Shown here piece by piece: positions 43,642 to 55,970 of a stretch of 64,000 nucleotides of DNA. Within the stretch, counting starts at the first letter, position 1, and the number at the start of each line of letters is the position of its first letter. The translations under genes were made by a program, and so were the position numbers. Source of the stretch: Undaria pinnatifida (lineage: Eukaryota; Sar; Phaeophyceae; Laminariales; Alariaceae); the NCBI GenBank assembly GCA_012845835.1, contig JABAKD010000023.1, forward strand, positions 8,805,840-8,869,839, read 5' to 3'. The notes under the pieces were generated by a model. The model was not told where the DNA came from. It made no database searches and worked only from the letters and a program-made list of their open reading frames with translations.

Positions 43642-44342
43642 TAACTCGGCAACACACCATTGCCTGTCGGGTTGGGTCATCTAAAAGTTCCTCCCGGCAA
43701 TTGCCTAAGCCACAACAGCAGCAGCCCACAGACGGCCAACGGTGTGCTTAAGCGCGCGATACCCTCAGCGTTTAACAGAGGCATTTACTCTGATTGTTTG
43801 CTGCTGTCCGGCATTCCTGCTACCAACCGCAAATAACCAAAGAGTTAGGTGTCAGGGCGGGGAAGGAAAGCATTGAAGCCCCGCGCCCTCCCCCGGCCAC
43901 CCATGCTCCTCTCTTTTTGACCGACGAACACCGGCCATGTATTTCCAACCTCGCAGCCCATCTTTGTTGTCGCTCTGTACCAAGATCACCTTTCTGTATC
44001 GCCAGATGATCAAACACCTCGCCCTCCCGCTCCTGCACCTCTTCTTCGGGTGCTGAACAAGCAACGTTGCCCCCCTCCCCCCTCGCTCTGTCCTTGCATC
44101 GAATCTAATATATTTCATTTTTTTTTGTTTTGCGATGACCATTCCACTTTTATGTTCCAAAGGAGCACCGAGTTTCCCCGCCCCATCCCCTCTCGTCGTG
44201 TCCTTGCGTCAAACCTATCCTATGTCGATCTCGTTGTGTTTGATCATCCAACGATCAACACACTCCTGCCCTGTCTATTCCGCCTCCGCCACATCGTTTG
44301 GGACGGGCACCGTTGCCCCGCCCTTGAGCTATTTGGTGACGC
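43642..44342 (-). other. Likely GST 3' UTR and downstream sequence
   Basis: No other gene seen. The GST stop codon is at 44345-44343, so its 3' UTR must lie here on the minus strand. I see no clear AATAAA signal. The plus strand is pyrimidine-rich (for example CCCCCCTCCCCCCTCGCTCT at 44070). Confidence 0.4.
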
Positions 44343-47300
44343 TTACGCCTTGGAAGCGTAGTAGGCCTTCACCTGCATCATGTTACAGTAGTCACACAGA
44401 GGTTGTGGTTGTAGAGGGTAGGGGGCAGAGAGCGTGCGAGTAGGGGGTGTGAGGCGGACTGGGGGGGAAGATGGGCGCCGAAGATGTAGCGCAGGAAAAA
44501 GGAGAAGGGGAGGGGGGGGAGGCGTTTCCGTCTATTTTCATGCAACCACAAATTTTTTCGGCGAACATTGTACCGGTCTCGTGCATGCAACAACATATTA
44601 ATATTGTGCAATACCAACGACATCGGCAAGCAGGAAATCTCCCGGCTCAGCGACAGCAAGATCATTTGGACGAAAGCTATAAATCAGTTAATATAGTCCG
44701 CATGCGTGTTCCTTTTTAGCACCGCGGCCACTCCCCCCACACCACTAGCCATTATTCCGCACAACCGCATACTCCACAACACCGGTGGATGTGGGAGGGC
44801 GAACAAAGTAAAGGCATACCAGTTGGTTGGGAGAAAGCACGAGACCTGTGAGGGCCCGGCTTGTCCAGAAGATCAGCCAACGCGGTGATATTAAAAACCC
44901 TGCTTGATTTTAATGGTAAATGTGAACGTCGAAAATTACTCTAAAAAATATCAATCTGTTGCGTCAGAGGTTCACCACTCTCTAGCAGAGGCTCATAGAC
45001 CACTCGTGGAGGTTCATATTTCCCCACCCAAATACCACTTGTTGGCGAACTGAACTTTCGACCCGATGGGGCCAGACCCATGTCCCAGATACGCAAGATT
45101 TTCATATCGGAGGAGAACCAGATGCACGGTTCTGGTGGATTTCGCGCTAAGGAGTCCCATGATCCAGGGACGAAACACCCTTAAACGTGGTGCAATTCAT
45201 CGTAGCAAACGTCAAACGTTCAGTTATGCAGGCGGCCGTAGTTACCTTGGGGTGTTCCATGACGGCGTCGTCGATGGCCTTGAGGGAAGGGGCGATGTCC
45301 TCCACCATGGTGGTCGGGATACCGGTCAGGAAGCCGGCCTGCACGGTGGCCACCACGGCGTGGAGCTGCGGGAAATTGCACATAAAACGCACGGGAGAGA
45401 AGAGGAGGGCCATACGAAAGAGGAGGAGGGGCAAGACGGACGCATAAGAAATACGTAATGACGGGCACACACGTGGTACATCTAGACGGACAGCGAGGTG
45501 GGTGTAACTCGTGGAGGGTGTGGGGTTACTTGTCGACAAACACGCGTGTCCAAGATATGTTGGCACCAATCCACGTAGTAGAACACGGAGCTAGAAAAGG
45601 ATGGGCGAGGGAGATACGACGGAGGGATTTTACCTATGGGGCGTTGGTACAGAGAGGGCGGTGTGGTGGGACAACTTCAGCGCGTTTGGACCACTGCGGG
45701 TGGAGGCGGCTGTCGCTTGAATAAATCATGTTACTCAAATGAGGGCCTCCATATATTCACCCAACACAACCGGTGTGTATAGAAGCAATGTACTCGAAAC
45801 TCGTGGAGAAAATGATCTTGTCAACGGAACCTGCTACATACCTCCGTCGCCGAGCTTTCAAGCGAAGAATACACGAGCCTCAGGGTATCTACCGAATCGT
45901 TGGGAGGGACTAAAAAGAGCGCCCCCCCCTACATATCTACTTGAACCCCGCCTCATTAATCTAGAAAACCAGCAAGGCCTCCTGCTCCGGTATCGAGGCA
46001 ACAACAAGGCTCTATGAGGCTCCTCTTTCCTAGGCCCCACAAAAAAACCTGGATATCATCCGGAAGCCCCGTAAGTCAGAGTCGTAATAATTTCTACAAA
46101 AACGGCGTGACCACGTTTTATGCAACCACCCTCGGAAGGCAAATATTGCCCCTCTTCCGTAGCGCATGTGTTGCCGGATGCCCACAATAGAAGCGCTACC
46201 CCATATTCTAGCGCGGCTAGTTCAAGGTAGCGGGACGTACCGTGATGTCGGCGATGGTGATGGAGTTTCCGACGCAGAACACGGAGCGAGTGTTAGCGGC
46301 CGCCTTGCGAGCGACGTCTCCCAGCAACTCCTTCAACTTGCCGGCCATCAATGCCTTGCAGTTTTCCACCTGTTGTCGTCGATGGCGGAAGTGCAGTTTG
46401 AGTTGACGTTCGAGGTCAGGTTTATGTTTGTGTTATTGGTGAAACGTTGACTCAAGTTCTGTTGTTTTGGTTGTTGAAGTTGGCCATACTTTTGCTGATT
46501 TCGACGCTGATGTCATTTTGGTGTCAAAGCTTGCGGAAAGTTCAGTGTCACAGCGTAAGAGGGGACATGACCGAAGGGTGGGAGGGATGGGGGGTGCAAT
46601 GTGTGTTTATACACGTTTGATTAATCCAACAAGGCTGGACAAGACTGCCCGTTAATAAGGTAGATAAGATCAGCAGTGAGACTTACCGCGGCCATCCCTG
46701 TTTAATCCTCCTATATACCCGTTATGTTTCTCATCGCCACACACGGTTATCGTTACCGTTTCCGTGTTGAAAGCTACCGTCACCATTATCATTACCGCGT
46801 CCGGTGCTGTCTGACTTGTGCCACCCGTTACCGCTACTGCTACAGCTCTCCACGCCGGACCCAGTACCGTTTCTTCTACCATTGCAGCGACCGCTAACGT
46901 TTGGCGCGACCCCGTGTTAGTCGTGAAACCGTTCACCATACTATAGTAACACCGGTTTCATCATCGCTAAGCTTTGCTGTGTTCCTCGTCAGCGTCACCG
47001 CGAAAGGGGCATAGTTCACCTTCTTCGCCTCGTCCTTCTCTCCCATGGTGCCGAACAAGTTGATGAACACATCTTCCAAGATCATCACGATCTCATCCAC
47101 CTGATGAAAGCAGCAACAACAGATGGTAGACCGATGGTTGTCATAAGAGAAGGACAGAGCAAGGGCAACGAATATGGAGTGCATCGATGCTAAACCATAT
47201 GAGACACATCAAAGTAGCTGTTGATGCCGAAGCGAAAACGCAGGAACAACACCTCGGGTAGATTGTCGCCGTGCCGGGCATATACAACGCACCGAACTAT

Positions 47301-50300
47301 TTCATAGACTGGAACGACAGGACATGCCGGGTTTCTACTTATGGTTTACAGTGTGGTGGAAAGTACATACATTGGTTGTAATAAATTATATGTATATATT
47401 ATATGCTTGGTTAATCACACTCAGGATATTTTCTATATTGGCCAAACGCGCCATATCCCCTCCCCTCTCCTGACCTTCAGAGCTTCGAGGGCGTCCTCGG
47501 GGTACGTGCCGCCGAGCTTGCCGGCGTAGCGGACAAGAGCGGTCGACTGGGTGTAGTCGGTGCCGTCCATCTGTTGAAAATGGTGTTGACGCAAGATCAA
47601 GTTGGCACGAGTAATCGTCGTCGACGTTTAAAAGTGGCAGGCGGTGGTAGATGCAGGGGAGAGGGAGAGTGTGGGCGTCAGGCGGGTAACGAGACGGGTT
47701 GGGGGGCGGGGGCGGGTGTTGAAGGGGGGGGGGCAGGAAGAGGGAGGGAGGTGCCGGAAGGAAGAGGGGGTAAAACGCGGAGAGCGTCAAACAGGCAATA
47801 AATGAGTATCAAAGGGAAGCGACATGCGATGCGAGATGCGAACCAGGTGCATAGCGTAAATGACTTGCAGGCAATATCGTATACACAACGGATGGATGAG
47901 AAAAACGCGTGTTTCATCGTCAACTGCCATCTTCAGCTCTCTCATCAAAGGCGAGCGCAGGTAAATTTCGTTAAACGGCACGGACAGTTACTTACGGAAG
48001 GAACAGACCAGACAAGAGTCATAGTCATCATCTTGAAAAACAAAACTACATATTTTATGCGGAAAATGTAACGATCACCTGCACAGCGACTGCTGAGTCT
48101 GCGGGAATGCAAAAACATATTATTCGTATATCCAATACATTATTATCAATACGTAGTCTTTCCAATTGCCATCCAATTGTATATTTTATTTCATTTTATT
48201 ATGTTTCTTTTCCGAGCTTTGGCTCTCCTTTGCGGTTGGGTTGTTTCTTCGATTTCCCCTTCATTTTGTTTGTTTCATTTTTTGTTTTATTTTTATCTTT
48301 GTTTTTATTTGTTTTCTTATTTTGTTTTTTGTTTTTTGTTTTTGTTTTTGTTTTTGTTTTTGTTTATTTCGTATTTCTCTCTTCCAATGTATTTCTGTTG
48401 CTGACGTATGTATGTTGTGCCTGTCGTACCCAGTACTAGGGCATGACATTGCGTTGTCGAATGCATTACGATGCATTATCTCTGTGTCGTGGCTTGTGAC
48501 CACAGAGCTGATCTTTCTAGGGTGAAGAATCAGTACGGACACTGGGTGTGCTGGATGTCGACGAGTAGAAGAACGGTTTAATGTGAAGAACACACACACA
48601 CACACATACGAGAGTCCACCCTAGGCGAAGTATATTTTCTTTTACTCTTTCAAGACCGTGAATCATTTTGTTCAGCACAACTTGAGGGAAGCTCGGATTT
48701 GCAGTTGCACGCTACGATGATACGGCGGTAGTTGTAATATTTCTCAAACTCGCACCAACAAGAAATAATTTCGAACTCGCAACCGATTGTTAGGATGTGG
48801 TGTGTGAGAGGACCACTACACGCGGTAACACAGTTTTATGGCGCGGCAGTGCGTGGGGACAGTGAACAAAAAGAGATCGCACATGCGCGCAAATGACGCA
48901 GGAAAGCAATGAACAGGCGCTTTTTTTGTGAACAGCAGATTATATTGTCCGAAACAATAACTTCGACCGCGGCAATGTTGCGCCGTTGCAAAGGCGCATC
49001 ATCCGCAACAACAGCTGGTGATGCCGCTACGCAACTTGAGCCGAGGCAACATGCTTGAGCTTTGCAGTACGTAATATTTTGCATGTTGACAACGAACGAA
49101 TATGCAAGATTATTTTGTTTTCCCTCATAGATGGGATACTAGAGGTACAATTTCTACGCTTTCTTCCGATTTCCATTATTGCCGTAGTACACGTGTGCGG
49201 TACACGTTTGTTTGTGGGGTCGTTGGTTAGTGACCGAGTGAGCTACGATGTGTGTTAGGAGCGAGCGTGTAGAGCGTAGAAAGCGCGATGCATATTATCC
49301 ATTTAAAAGAGACCGCTGCATATATTATAAAAAATGAAAATACACTCCAGCTGTGAGATCGAAGATTTCGTCGAAACTCATCTTTGCAAGCTGTGTGTGA
49401 TACTCTGATCGCGCGCATTACGATTTGTGTGTCCTCATTAAGGATATAGGTCGGCGACTCCCCTTACAACTACACAGTGTAGCTATCAGGGTCAACAGGG
49501 TGATTTTAGTCAGTCTGTGCGCGGAAACTATAAAACCCGTTTCTGATGGGGGCAAAATCTGACAGCTGTGAAGGGAAATGTATCCTTTTATCAAGTGAAT
49601 CTTGTAAGTCGAATAACCGGTGAGGGGGGGGGGCGGCATATATATAACTAATGTCCCAGGTACAAACTGGTTCTAAAGGGAGTCGCCGATCTACAGTATA
49701 TCCTCAATCAGGAGACACAGCCCAGTAATACGCGCGACTAGAGTATCACGCATGGCTCGCAACGATGGGTTTCGACGAAATCTTCGATATCACAGCTGGA
49801 GTGTATTATTACTTGGATAATATATAGCCACCCGATGTGTTGCAGGGCATGACCATCAAACTTTAAATGTACGAGGCTCTTTTACACGAAGGAGTCAAAA
49901 ATGTACAGGCAGGCAAATCTCGCACTACCCCAGGTCAAACACAGAGCAAAAAGAGCTGTTGATTCCTGGGTTGGCTATTCTCACATTCCTGGCCGAACCT
50001 TATAGGGCTCGACCGGAGGAGGCCGGCAAGTCCACGGTGTTCACTAAGTTGAAGGGGCGAGGTTAACACCAAGTCTGCGTTCTGCAGATGGACAAAAACT
50101 GCTAAATACACAAACGAAGTGTATGGAGCTGAAGTTTTTTACACCCGCATCTCCAGGGGGATCCAATAAAGAAGAAGAAAAAAAGTTTTTTTGTCGTTTA
50201 TTAAAGCACATACAGTGGTAAATTTTTGTGCGATGCATGAGTCCTACTTTGTTGAACCCACTGCCATTACACACACCAGTTCGTATGAGACATATTTGCA

Positions 50301-51703
50301 TTACCAAACTAAGATTGATAGCAGACGCGCGCACTTGTCGATGCACACAATTTTTGGAGCGAAACAAACGTCGCAGGAAAATCAGTTGATTGCAGAAGCA
50401 TCGGCCACAAACACAGGAGTCACGACCTGCGCCGGGGTATGATATGCACCAGCACTGCAATACAAGAGGGGTTTTCATCACTCTTGCGTAGCATGTTGAC
50501 AAGATGATATTTCCACAACAACAAAAAAGTAGACTGGTGCATTCCACAGCCGTCAGATGGTGTCCCCTTCAAAAACGGGTTTAATGCAGTCTCCATGCAA
50601 TGATTGATTGAACGTCACCCTGATAACATCACCCTGTTGACCCTGGTACAAGCTACACACAGTTGTGGTTCTAAGGGTAGTCGCCGACCAATATCGTTGA
50701 TGAGGACACACCCAGTAACACGGGGGGTCGGAGTAACACACACAGCTCGCATGTACAAAAAAAGATGAATTTCGACGAAATCTTCGATCTCAACACAGCT
50801 GGGAGTGAACTTTGTTTCTTATGAAATAATGATATACTTGCCGTTACTGCTGGACGCCAGCCGAAATGCAGTGACTTGTAAGTGTCGCACTCGCACCCGG
50901 TAGGGTGTAAGGGTGAGAAAGACAAGATGAGATTTTTTTTTTAACGAAAAGAAACGAGGGAGCCGAGAGCAGTTCTACTGAAGTTACGTACCAGGTATAG
51001 TATAGTAATACGCGCGATCGGAGGGATCACACACAGCTTCCAAAGATGAGCTCCGAAAAAAAATTCGACCTCACAGCTGGTGGAGTGTATTTTTCTTTTT
51101 TGCAATTAATAGTCTGGTCCACAGCAGCAGCAGAAGCAGCAGCGTGGAACGGACTCTATCCCAAACGGTAAGTCGTACGAAGCCCTGGACATATCTTTTT
51201 TTGTGCTGCAGTACGCAGCCTGCTGGGTCGGTGTTTCTGTTCTGCTGTACCTTTTGTTTTTTATATACTGCTGTACGCAGCCTGCTGGCAGGACTTCTGT
51301 ACTGCTGGGTGTCTTCTGTACTGCTGGGTGTCTAAACTCGTACGAGAAGTCTATCATCGTCGCAATTGTGTACCGTGTACGGCAAAACTACCGCTGTCAA
51401 TCACCAGTGAGAGGTCTACACAGTACAGCTGGGCAGCAGTAGAAGCGGCGTCTACCAGAAAGCGCGTGCATGCAGCCGATCTCAAGTAAAAGGTGAAACA
51501 CCTTGTACTGCGCTACTCGTAAACACCACTCGTTGTGTATCCCTTTTGCTTACCTCGTAAACGGGCACGGTCTTGAAGCGGCAAGCCGGCAGGTCTTCGA
51601 AGGCCATGCGCTTGTCCACGAAGTCCACTCCAGCCACGGCGAGGGCCACGCGGGTGGCCTCTCCACGGGCGGGGATTCCAAAGTAGTGCAGTACGGGAGA
51701 CAT
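44343..51703 (-). CDS. Glutathione S-transferase, sigma-type, six exons, 201 residues
   Basis: Minus-strand exons are 51703-51554, 47570-47475, 47100-47020, 46369-46241, 45365-45246 and 44372-44343 (50, 32, 27, 43, 40 and 9 codons plus TAA). Every junction has GT...AG borders (donors GTAAGC, GTCAGG, GTGAAC, GTACGT, GTAACT; each acceptor ends CAG) and all introns are phase 0. The product conjugates glutathione to electrophiles in the cytosol. The N-terminal thioredoxin-like domain starts MSPVLHYFGIPARGE, with Tyr7 as likely catalytic residue, Pro47 (VPVYE) as the cis-proline and Gln58-Ser59 (TQSTAL) binding the glutamyl moiety. The helical domain has VEDVFINL-type helices (here LEDVFINL) and the folding box SITIADIT with Asp150. 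The end reads HPK-VKAYYASKA. Length is normal for the class. The exon structure is inferred by family match and splice signals, without transcript evidence. Confidence 0.93.
48295..48365 (+). repeat. (TTTTTG)n-like microsatellite in GST intron 1
   Basis: Imperfect tandem TTTTTG words in a T-rich stretch, within the first intron of the GST gene. A short (CA)n lies at about 48591-48606. Confidence 0.85.
49319..49826. mobile_element. Fold-back element C, short copy with both ends, in GST intron 1
   Basis: About 508 bp. Left end TATATTATAAAAAATG then AATACACTCCAGCTGTGAGA; right end TCACAGCTGGAGTGTATTAT then a TATAT-rich tip. Both terminal repeats are present, the middle is almost gone, and one G run remains at 49625-49634. 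The tips TATATTAT on the left and ATAATATA on the right are inverted copies, so they belong to the element or its target. This internally deleted copy resembles a MITE. Confidence 0.85.
50543..50820. mobile_element. Fold-back element D, right terminal repeat only, in GST intron 1
   Basis: Shows in order GTCAGATGGTGTCCCC, AAAACGGGTTTAAT, CACCCTGTTGACCCTGGTA, AGTCGCCGACCAATATCGTT, GACGAAATCTTCGATCTCA, CAGCTGGGAGTG. It matches the right end of element A but is more diverged. The left half is missing. Confidence 0.8.
51004..51108. mobile_element. Fold-back element E, right-end fragment, in GST intron 1
   Basis: About 105 bp: GTAATACGCGCGATCGGAGG, ATCACACACAGCTT, AAAGATGAG, then CCTCACAGCTGGTGGAGTGT. 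It is the outermost part of the terminal repeat, 0.2 kb from fragment D in the same orientation. Confidence 0.8.
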
Positions 51704-51850
51704 GGTGCTGTTGTTTGTGTTGGTGGTGCTGTTGTTGTTGGTGTTGGTGGTAGTGGTTGCGGTAGTTGTGGTTGTGGTGGTGGTGGTGCTGTCGATGTTG
51801 TCGCTTGGCAAAATGATTATGTCTCTTTGTCCCGTGGCGGGCGGATCCAA
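51704..51850 (-). other. Thr/Asn-rich in-frame leader upstream of the GST start
   Basis: On the minus strand the GST frame is open upstream to an ATG at 51850, which would add 49 residues: MDPPATGQRDIIILPSDNID, then runs of Thr and Asn encoded by an (ACC/AAC)n microsatellite. The family's normal start is the MSPVL methionine at 51703, so I place the start there and regard this as 5' UTR. An extended or targeted isoform cannot be excluded. Confidence 0.5.
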
Positions 51851-53142
51851 ACGGAACTGTCAGCTTTCCCAGCAACATCGCGTAAGTTTCTATTTTCCCG
51901 TTAATCCGACATACCCCCGCTATTTCTGCTACTGCTTGTGTATCTGGAATATTTGAAAGAGTCTAAAACATCCCCGATCCCCGCCTTATTTTCGTTTTAT
52001 ACTATAATATACATTGGTCTACTCAGGCTGTTCAGCATGATATCATTCACCGGGGGGAATGGTTGAGAGTTCGGATGAATGTCCCGCTCAACCACAACTT
52101 GAAAATTTTATTTCCGTTTTCCTCTCCGCCAAGTGTCCGCCCTGAAGATCCTCCGGATAAATGAGGATCCTACAGTAGTGGCGGCAGTAGATGCTCCTCT
52201 GGCGTTGTAGGTCTAGATGCCCCTCTATGGCAGATGTTCCCCTGGCAGATGTCTCTCTCAAGGTTGTGTGGTCTATGTAGATTCTAGAATGTACTAGATG
52301 AATGTACTAGATGGCCCTCACCAGAAAGAGGTCGCCGATTATTCGGCCGGTTCTTAGTCGGCAAAACTCAGTTGGCCGAGCAGAGACTCGCGCAAAATGT
52401 TTCTCGTGTGTTCTCCCGGTGCTACACAGCACACGCAGTAGTAGTAGTAGATATATAGCCGGACGCCCCGGTGGCGTGTCAGGTTATCCTCGAACCTGGT
52501 GTAGGTCAGTTTCGTGCGCTCGAACCCCCCCGAATGCATACTCGTATAAATTCGTGGGGATTATTCTTGTGCACAAATCGACTTGCGGAAAACGCGAGTG
52601 TGCGTTAGCAACACTCGATGAAAAATTGACGAGCGGTGGGATTGCTGAACCCTATGCGCGATAAAAATTGAAGGCAATAACCGGGGGGGAAAAGGGACAA
52701 CACCTATGACCAAGGCTTGTCCAGCAGCTAAAAAAGTAGAATTGTGCAAAAGAAAAAAAAAAAAAAAAATGGTACGTTCATGTTTCTCTCTTTGCCCTGG
52801 TACTCGCACACGATTGTAGTAGTAGATATATTTCTATTCTTCGCCACGGAGATGTACTAACGATCAACTTTTGCAAATGGTCAAACACACTAGTAGCAGA
52901 CAACCTTGAGAAAACCATCGAGATTTCATTTGACCGTCCAGCTAAACTTGCGACTATACTGACGACATGTATATTATCTTGTTCCTCTGGTACTACTACA
53001 AGTACTCGTGGATGCTTACACTCCTTCTGCCCGGAGATTTTTCTCTGCCTAATACCAGGCAGATATTTTTTTCCAGGCGGCTGCTCCTTCTGAAAAAGCA
53101 GCGATGGTGTTCCTCGTGTGGAAGATGTGCACGACGAGTAAG
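51851..53142. other. No gene recognised; presumed GST upstream region
   Basis: The GST promoter should lie in the first kilobase, on the minus strand, but I can name no element with confidence. Short AGT repeats (52435-52450) and an A run (52751-52769) are present. Confidence 0.4.
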
Positions 53143-53571
53143 TGTGTTGAGAGTATGAACCTTGGATTCAAACCTAAGTGGATGCCCAGTCTATTCGAGC
53201 AGTGTATTCGCACGAATAAGAGATGCAGTTGAACCTTTCGTTGAATCTTACGTTGAATATTCGGTGGAACTTTGATGTAAACGTATATTTGAGTATGTCG
53301 AGGTTGTCCCGTTGTCCCGGTATTCTACCGGACTACGGGCATTGTTCCGTGATAATAAAGTGGTGATGCAACCCACCATGATCACTCTCCCATCTCTCCC
53401 TTCTCTCCGTTTCTTCCCTTCTTCTCTCTTTCGCCTCAAGCGCCCCTTTCAAACTATCGCTTTTCTTTCGTATAGCAAGTGATCTTAACAGACACTTTGT
53501 TGCCACCTCTGCATCTCTTCGCATTGAAGACCGAGCCTCCACACAACCATTGTGTTCACAGACTATTCACA
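53143..53571 (+). repeat. 5' LTR of the second copia-like element
   Basis: Pairs with 58395-58819; shared words include GCAGTCTATTCGAGCAGTGT or its one-base variant, CGGTATTCTACCGGACTACG and CACACAACCATTGTGTTCAC. The start is uncertain by two bases (TGTGTTGAGAG). Confidence 0.88.
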
Positions 53572-53681
53572 GGTTATGAGCCTCAACCTTCGATATGAAC
53601 ATCGATCGGCACCAAGCGACATCTCATTGAAGTCTGACGCATCTTACCAAGAAGTTTGAGACAAATTCACTAAGCCGGCTA

Positions 53682-53857
53682 CATCATCAGCATCATCAGC
53701 GATCAGCATCAGCACCAGCATCAGCATCAGCATCATCATCAGCATCAGCGATCAGCTACAGCGTCAGCATCAGCATCAATATCAGCGTGAGCATCAGCGA
53801 TCAGCATGAGCATCAGCATCAGCATTATCGATCAACATCAGCATCACCATCACCATG
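53682..53857 (+). repeat. (CATCAG)n microsatellite in the element leader
   Basis: About 175 bp of imperfect CATCAG and GATCAG words between the 5' LTR and gag. Confidence 0.9.
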
Positions 53858-53973
53858 AGAGAGTCCACCAAAGCAGGTGATGCGGTAGACAAGCTCGTTT
53901 TAGAGCTCTCAACAGCCAATTTAATGGGGTAAATTTTGACGTATGAAAACGCACGGCTCAGTCTGCGATAAGT

Positions 53974-55970
53974 ATGCGTCATGCCGGGATCTCTGATATC
54001 CTGAAAGGGCGTCCTTGCCCCGAGCCCGAACTAACTAGTCCTCGTCCATCTTCTAGAAGAAGTAGGCCTTCACGAGCTGTAACTCGCAGCCAGGCCGCTG
54101 ACGAAACGGGCACTCAGTCCGGGGAAACGCCCCCGGCTGACACAGCAAAAAATGTACAGCCGGACGCAGGGAGTACTCCCGTGGACACGGCGCATCTGCT
54201 GCCATCATATTCGGGATATTCTACACACCCAGCCGCAACATCAGTTTTATGGGCCACGGATGACAACATGTCAAATTTGGAAGACATCAAGCACTGGCAC
54301 TGCGACAACAGTCTTCTGTTCGACTTCTTGTTCCTGACAACATCGGGAGCTGCGGCCAGCTTTCTTCTACAATTCAAGCCTAAACGAGGTGAACTTGCAA
54401 CTGGAAAAGCTGCTTAGGATGGTATGGTTAGAGAATATCAAAATTCCACCCGCCAACGTAGACGTATAGTCTAATCAAACAACTACTAACGCATACGGTC
54501 ATGACGGATGGGGAAGACCCAGACGTGTTTTTAAATGAAGTATTCTTTTTACGGGATGAATTGGTGGACATGGGAGAGGTATTCAACGATGACAGCATAT
54601 TGGACATAGTGTTGGAAGGACTCACGGATGAATACCTCCAAATAAAATATAGCGCCGAAGCAGATGATGACTTCACACTCGACTGAGCTGTGACAACAAT
54701 GCGAAATATATACGCGAATAGGGCGATGCAAAACGGGCCTTTGCGAAAAGCGAAGGGGCGTGAATCTGCTATGGTAGTCACGTCAACACCCTTAGCAGTA
54801 GTGATCTGTTCACACTGCAAAACGCCAGACCATCGATTCCAAAATTGCTTTAAGCGCAAGAGAAAGATGTCGGGGAAGAAACCTCCCCCGACAACTCGAA
54901 AGAATTCGTGGTGCAGCCTGCAAAAATTCAATCGCCACGATAATATCGACTATCAGTCTCAAATGCGGGACGACAATATATCCCGTTGCCCTCGTCCTGG
55001 CCAACAAAATGGCCGGCACAATAACAACCGCGGCGCTCACGCCAACACCGCCATAACTCCAACTTCAACAACGCAAATGGAAGCTTACGTCCCAGTGACA
55101 CATGCTCCATCCACTCCTGTGTCTGCGACTACAGAAGCTACTTCTACGTCCTTCGCGACTCCTCCCTGTCCACCCTCATCTCCAGCTGGTATAGGTTATT
55201 CTTTCATCGCCGCACCTCCGATCAACATCGCCGCGCAGCCCGTCGACTTCTCCATGACCGCGGACAGCGGAGCTTCTAGCCACCTCATCGACAATCAGCT
55301 CTTACCTGGCATCGAACATGAAATGAACCACCATGTACAGCTGGACCCTCTTGAAACAATAAACGTAGGAGGAAACCATGGCCTCTAAGGCGTTGGGCAA
55401 GGGGTTTTGTTCGTTCAAGTGTCGGACCACATAGGCTCTAAGCACTCTGTGCAGCTTCCTTTCACGGTCGTACCAGGGCTAGGCAGGCACGTATTTTCGG
55501 GGGGATCAGCTGCTGTGATAGGATTCACTATGATCATCGCCACGAAGCCGTATCTGGACATGGGTGCATTGGCTGTACCCCTACGCAAAGACAGCCACTG
55601 CTTTTCTCTGCACCATCTTGACCTTACCGCTGGTGCTACCAGCCGAACACCTGAGACAGCGTTTCCGACCATTTCTAGCAAAAAATTAAACCGGAAACCA
55701 TCCTCGCTGTTTAAGCTTCAACTGCTACTGAAGCGTTTTCCCCGCCTGAAACCATTCCAGCTAACATCGGGCACAGGAGGTTGGGTCATCCCAAGCAGGT
55801 GATGGCCGAGGTGAAAAATATCCCAGAGTGTGGGGTAAATTTTCCAGACACTTTATCGGCGTGTGATACATGCAAGATCATCAAGAGTACTCAACAGAAA
55901 CACCTAAGACATTGAGGCCTAACCTTTCCAGCGAACATACAATCTGGTGAGTACTGACCTGGTGGGATAC
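53974..55970 (+). pseudogene. Copia-type gag, protease and pre-integrase module, decayed
   Basis: Coding sequence can be followed through several frames. Gag begins near 53974 and contains HWHCDNSLLFDFLFL and AASFLLQFKPKRG; TAG at 54415-54417 interrupts it. After a frameshift near 54470 it continues with DPDVFLNEVFFLRDELVDMG and GLTDEYLQIKY, is stopped by TGA at 54684-54686, and resumes in the same frame. A classical CCHC zinc knuckle, CSHCKTPDHRFQNC, follows at about 54816-54857. The protease active site is FSMTADSGASSHLID at about 55246-55290; TAA at 55386-55388 lies downstream. In another frame HRRLGHPKQVMAE...CDTCKI (about 55775-55895) is the pre-integrase zinc module. Fragments of an integrase start (STDLVGYVDIAK) follow, then the similarity ends. 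Confidence 0.85.

Noticed and set aside
50044-50547. 167-codon minus-strand frame in GST intron 1
   Set aside because: Cys-rich composition without a recognisable domain or splice context; its N-terminal end touches fold-back fragment D.
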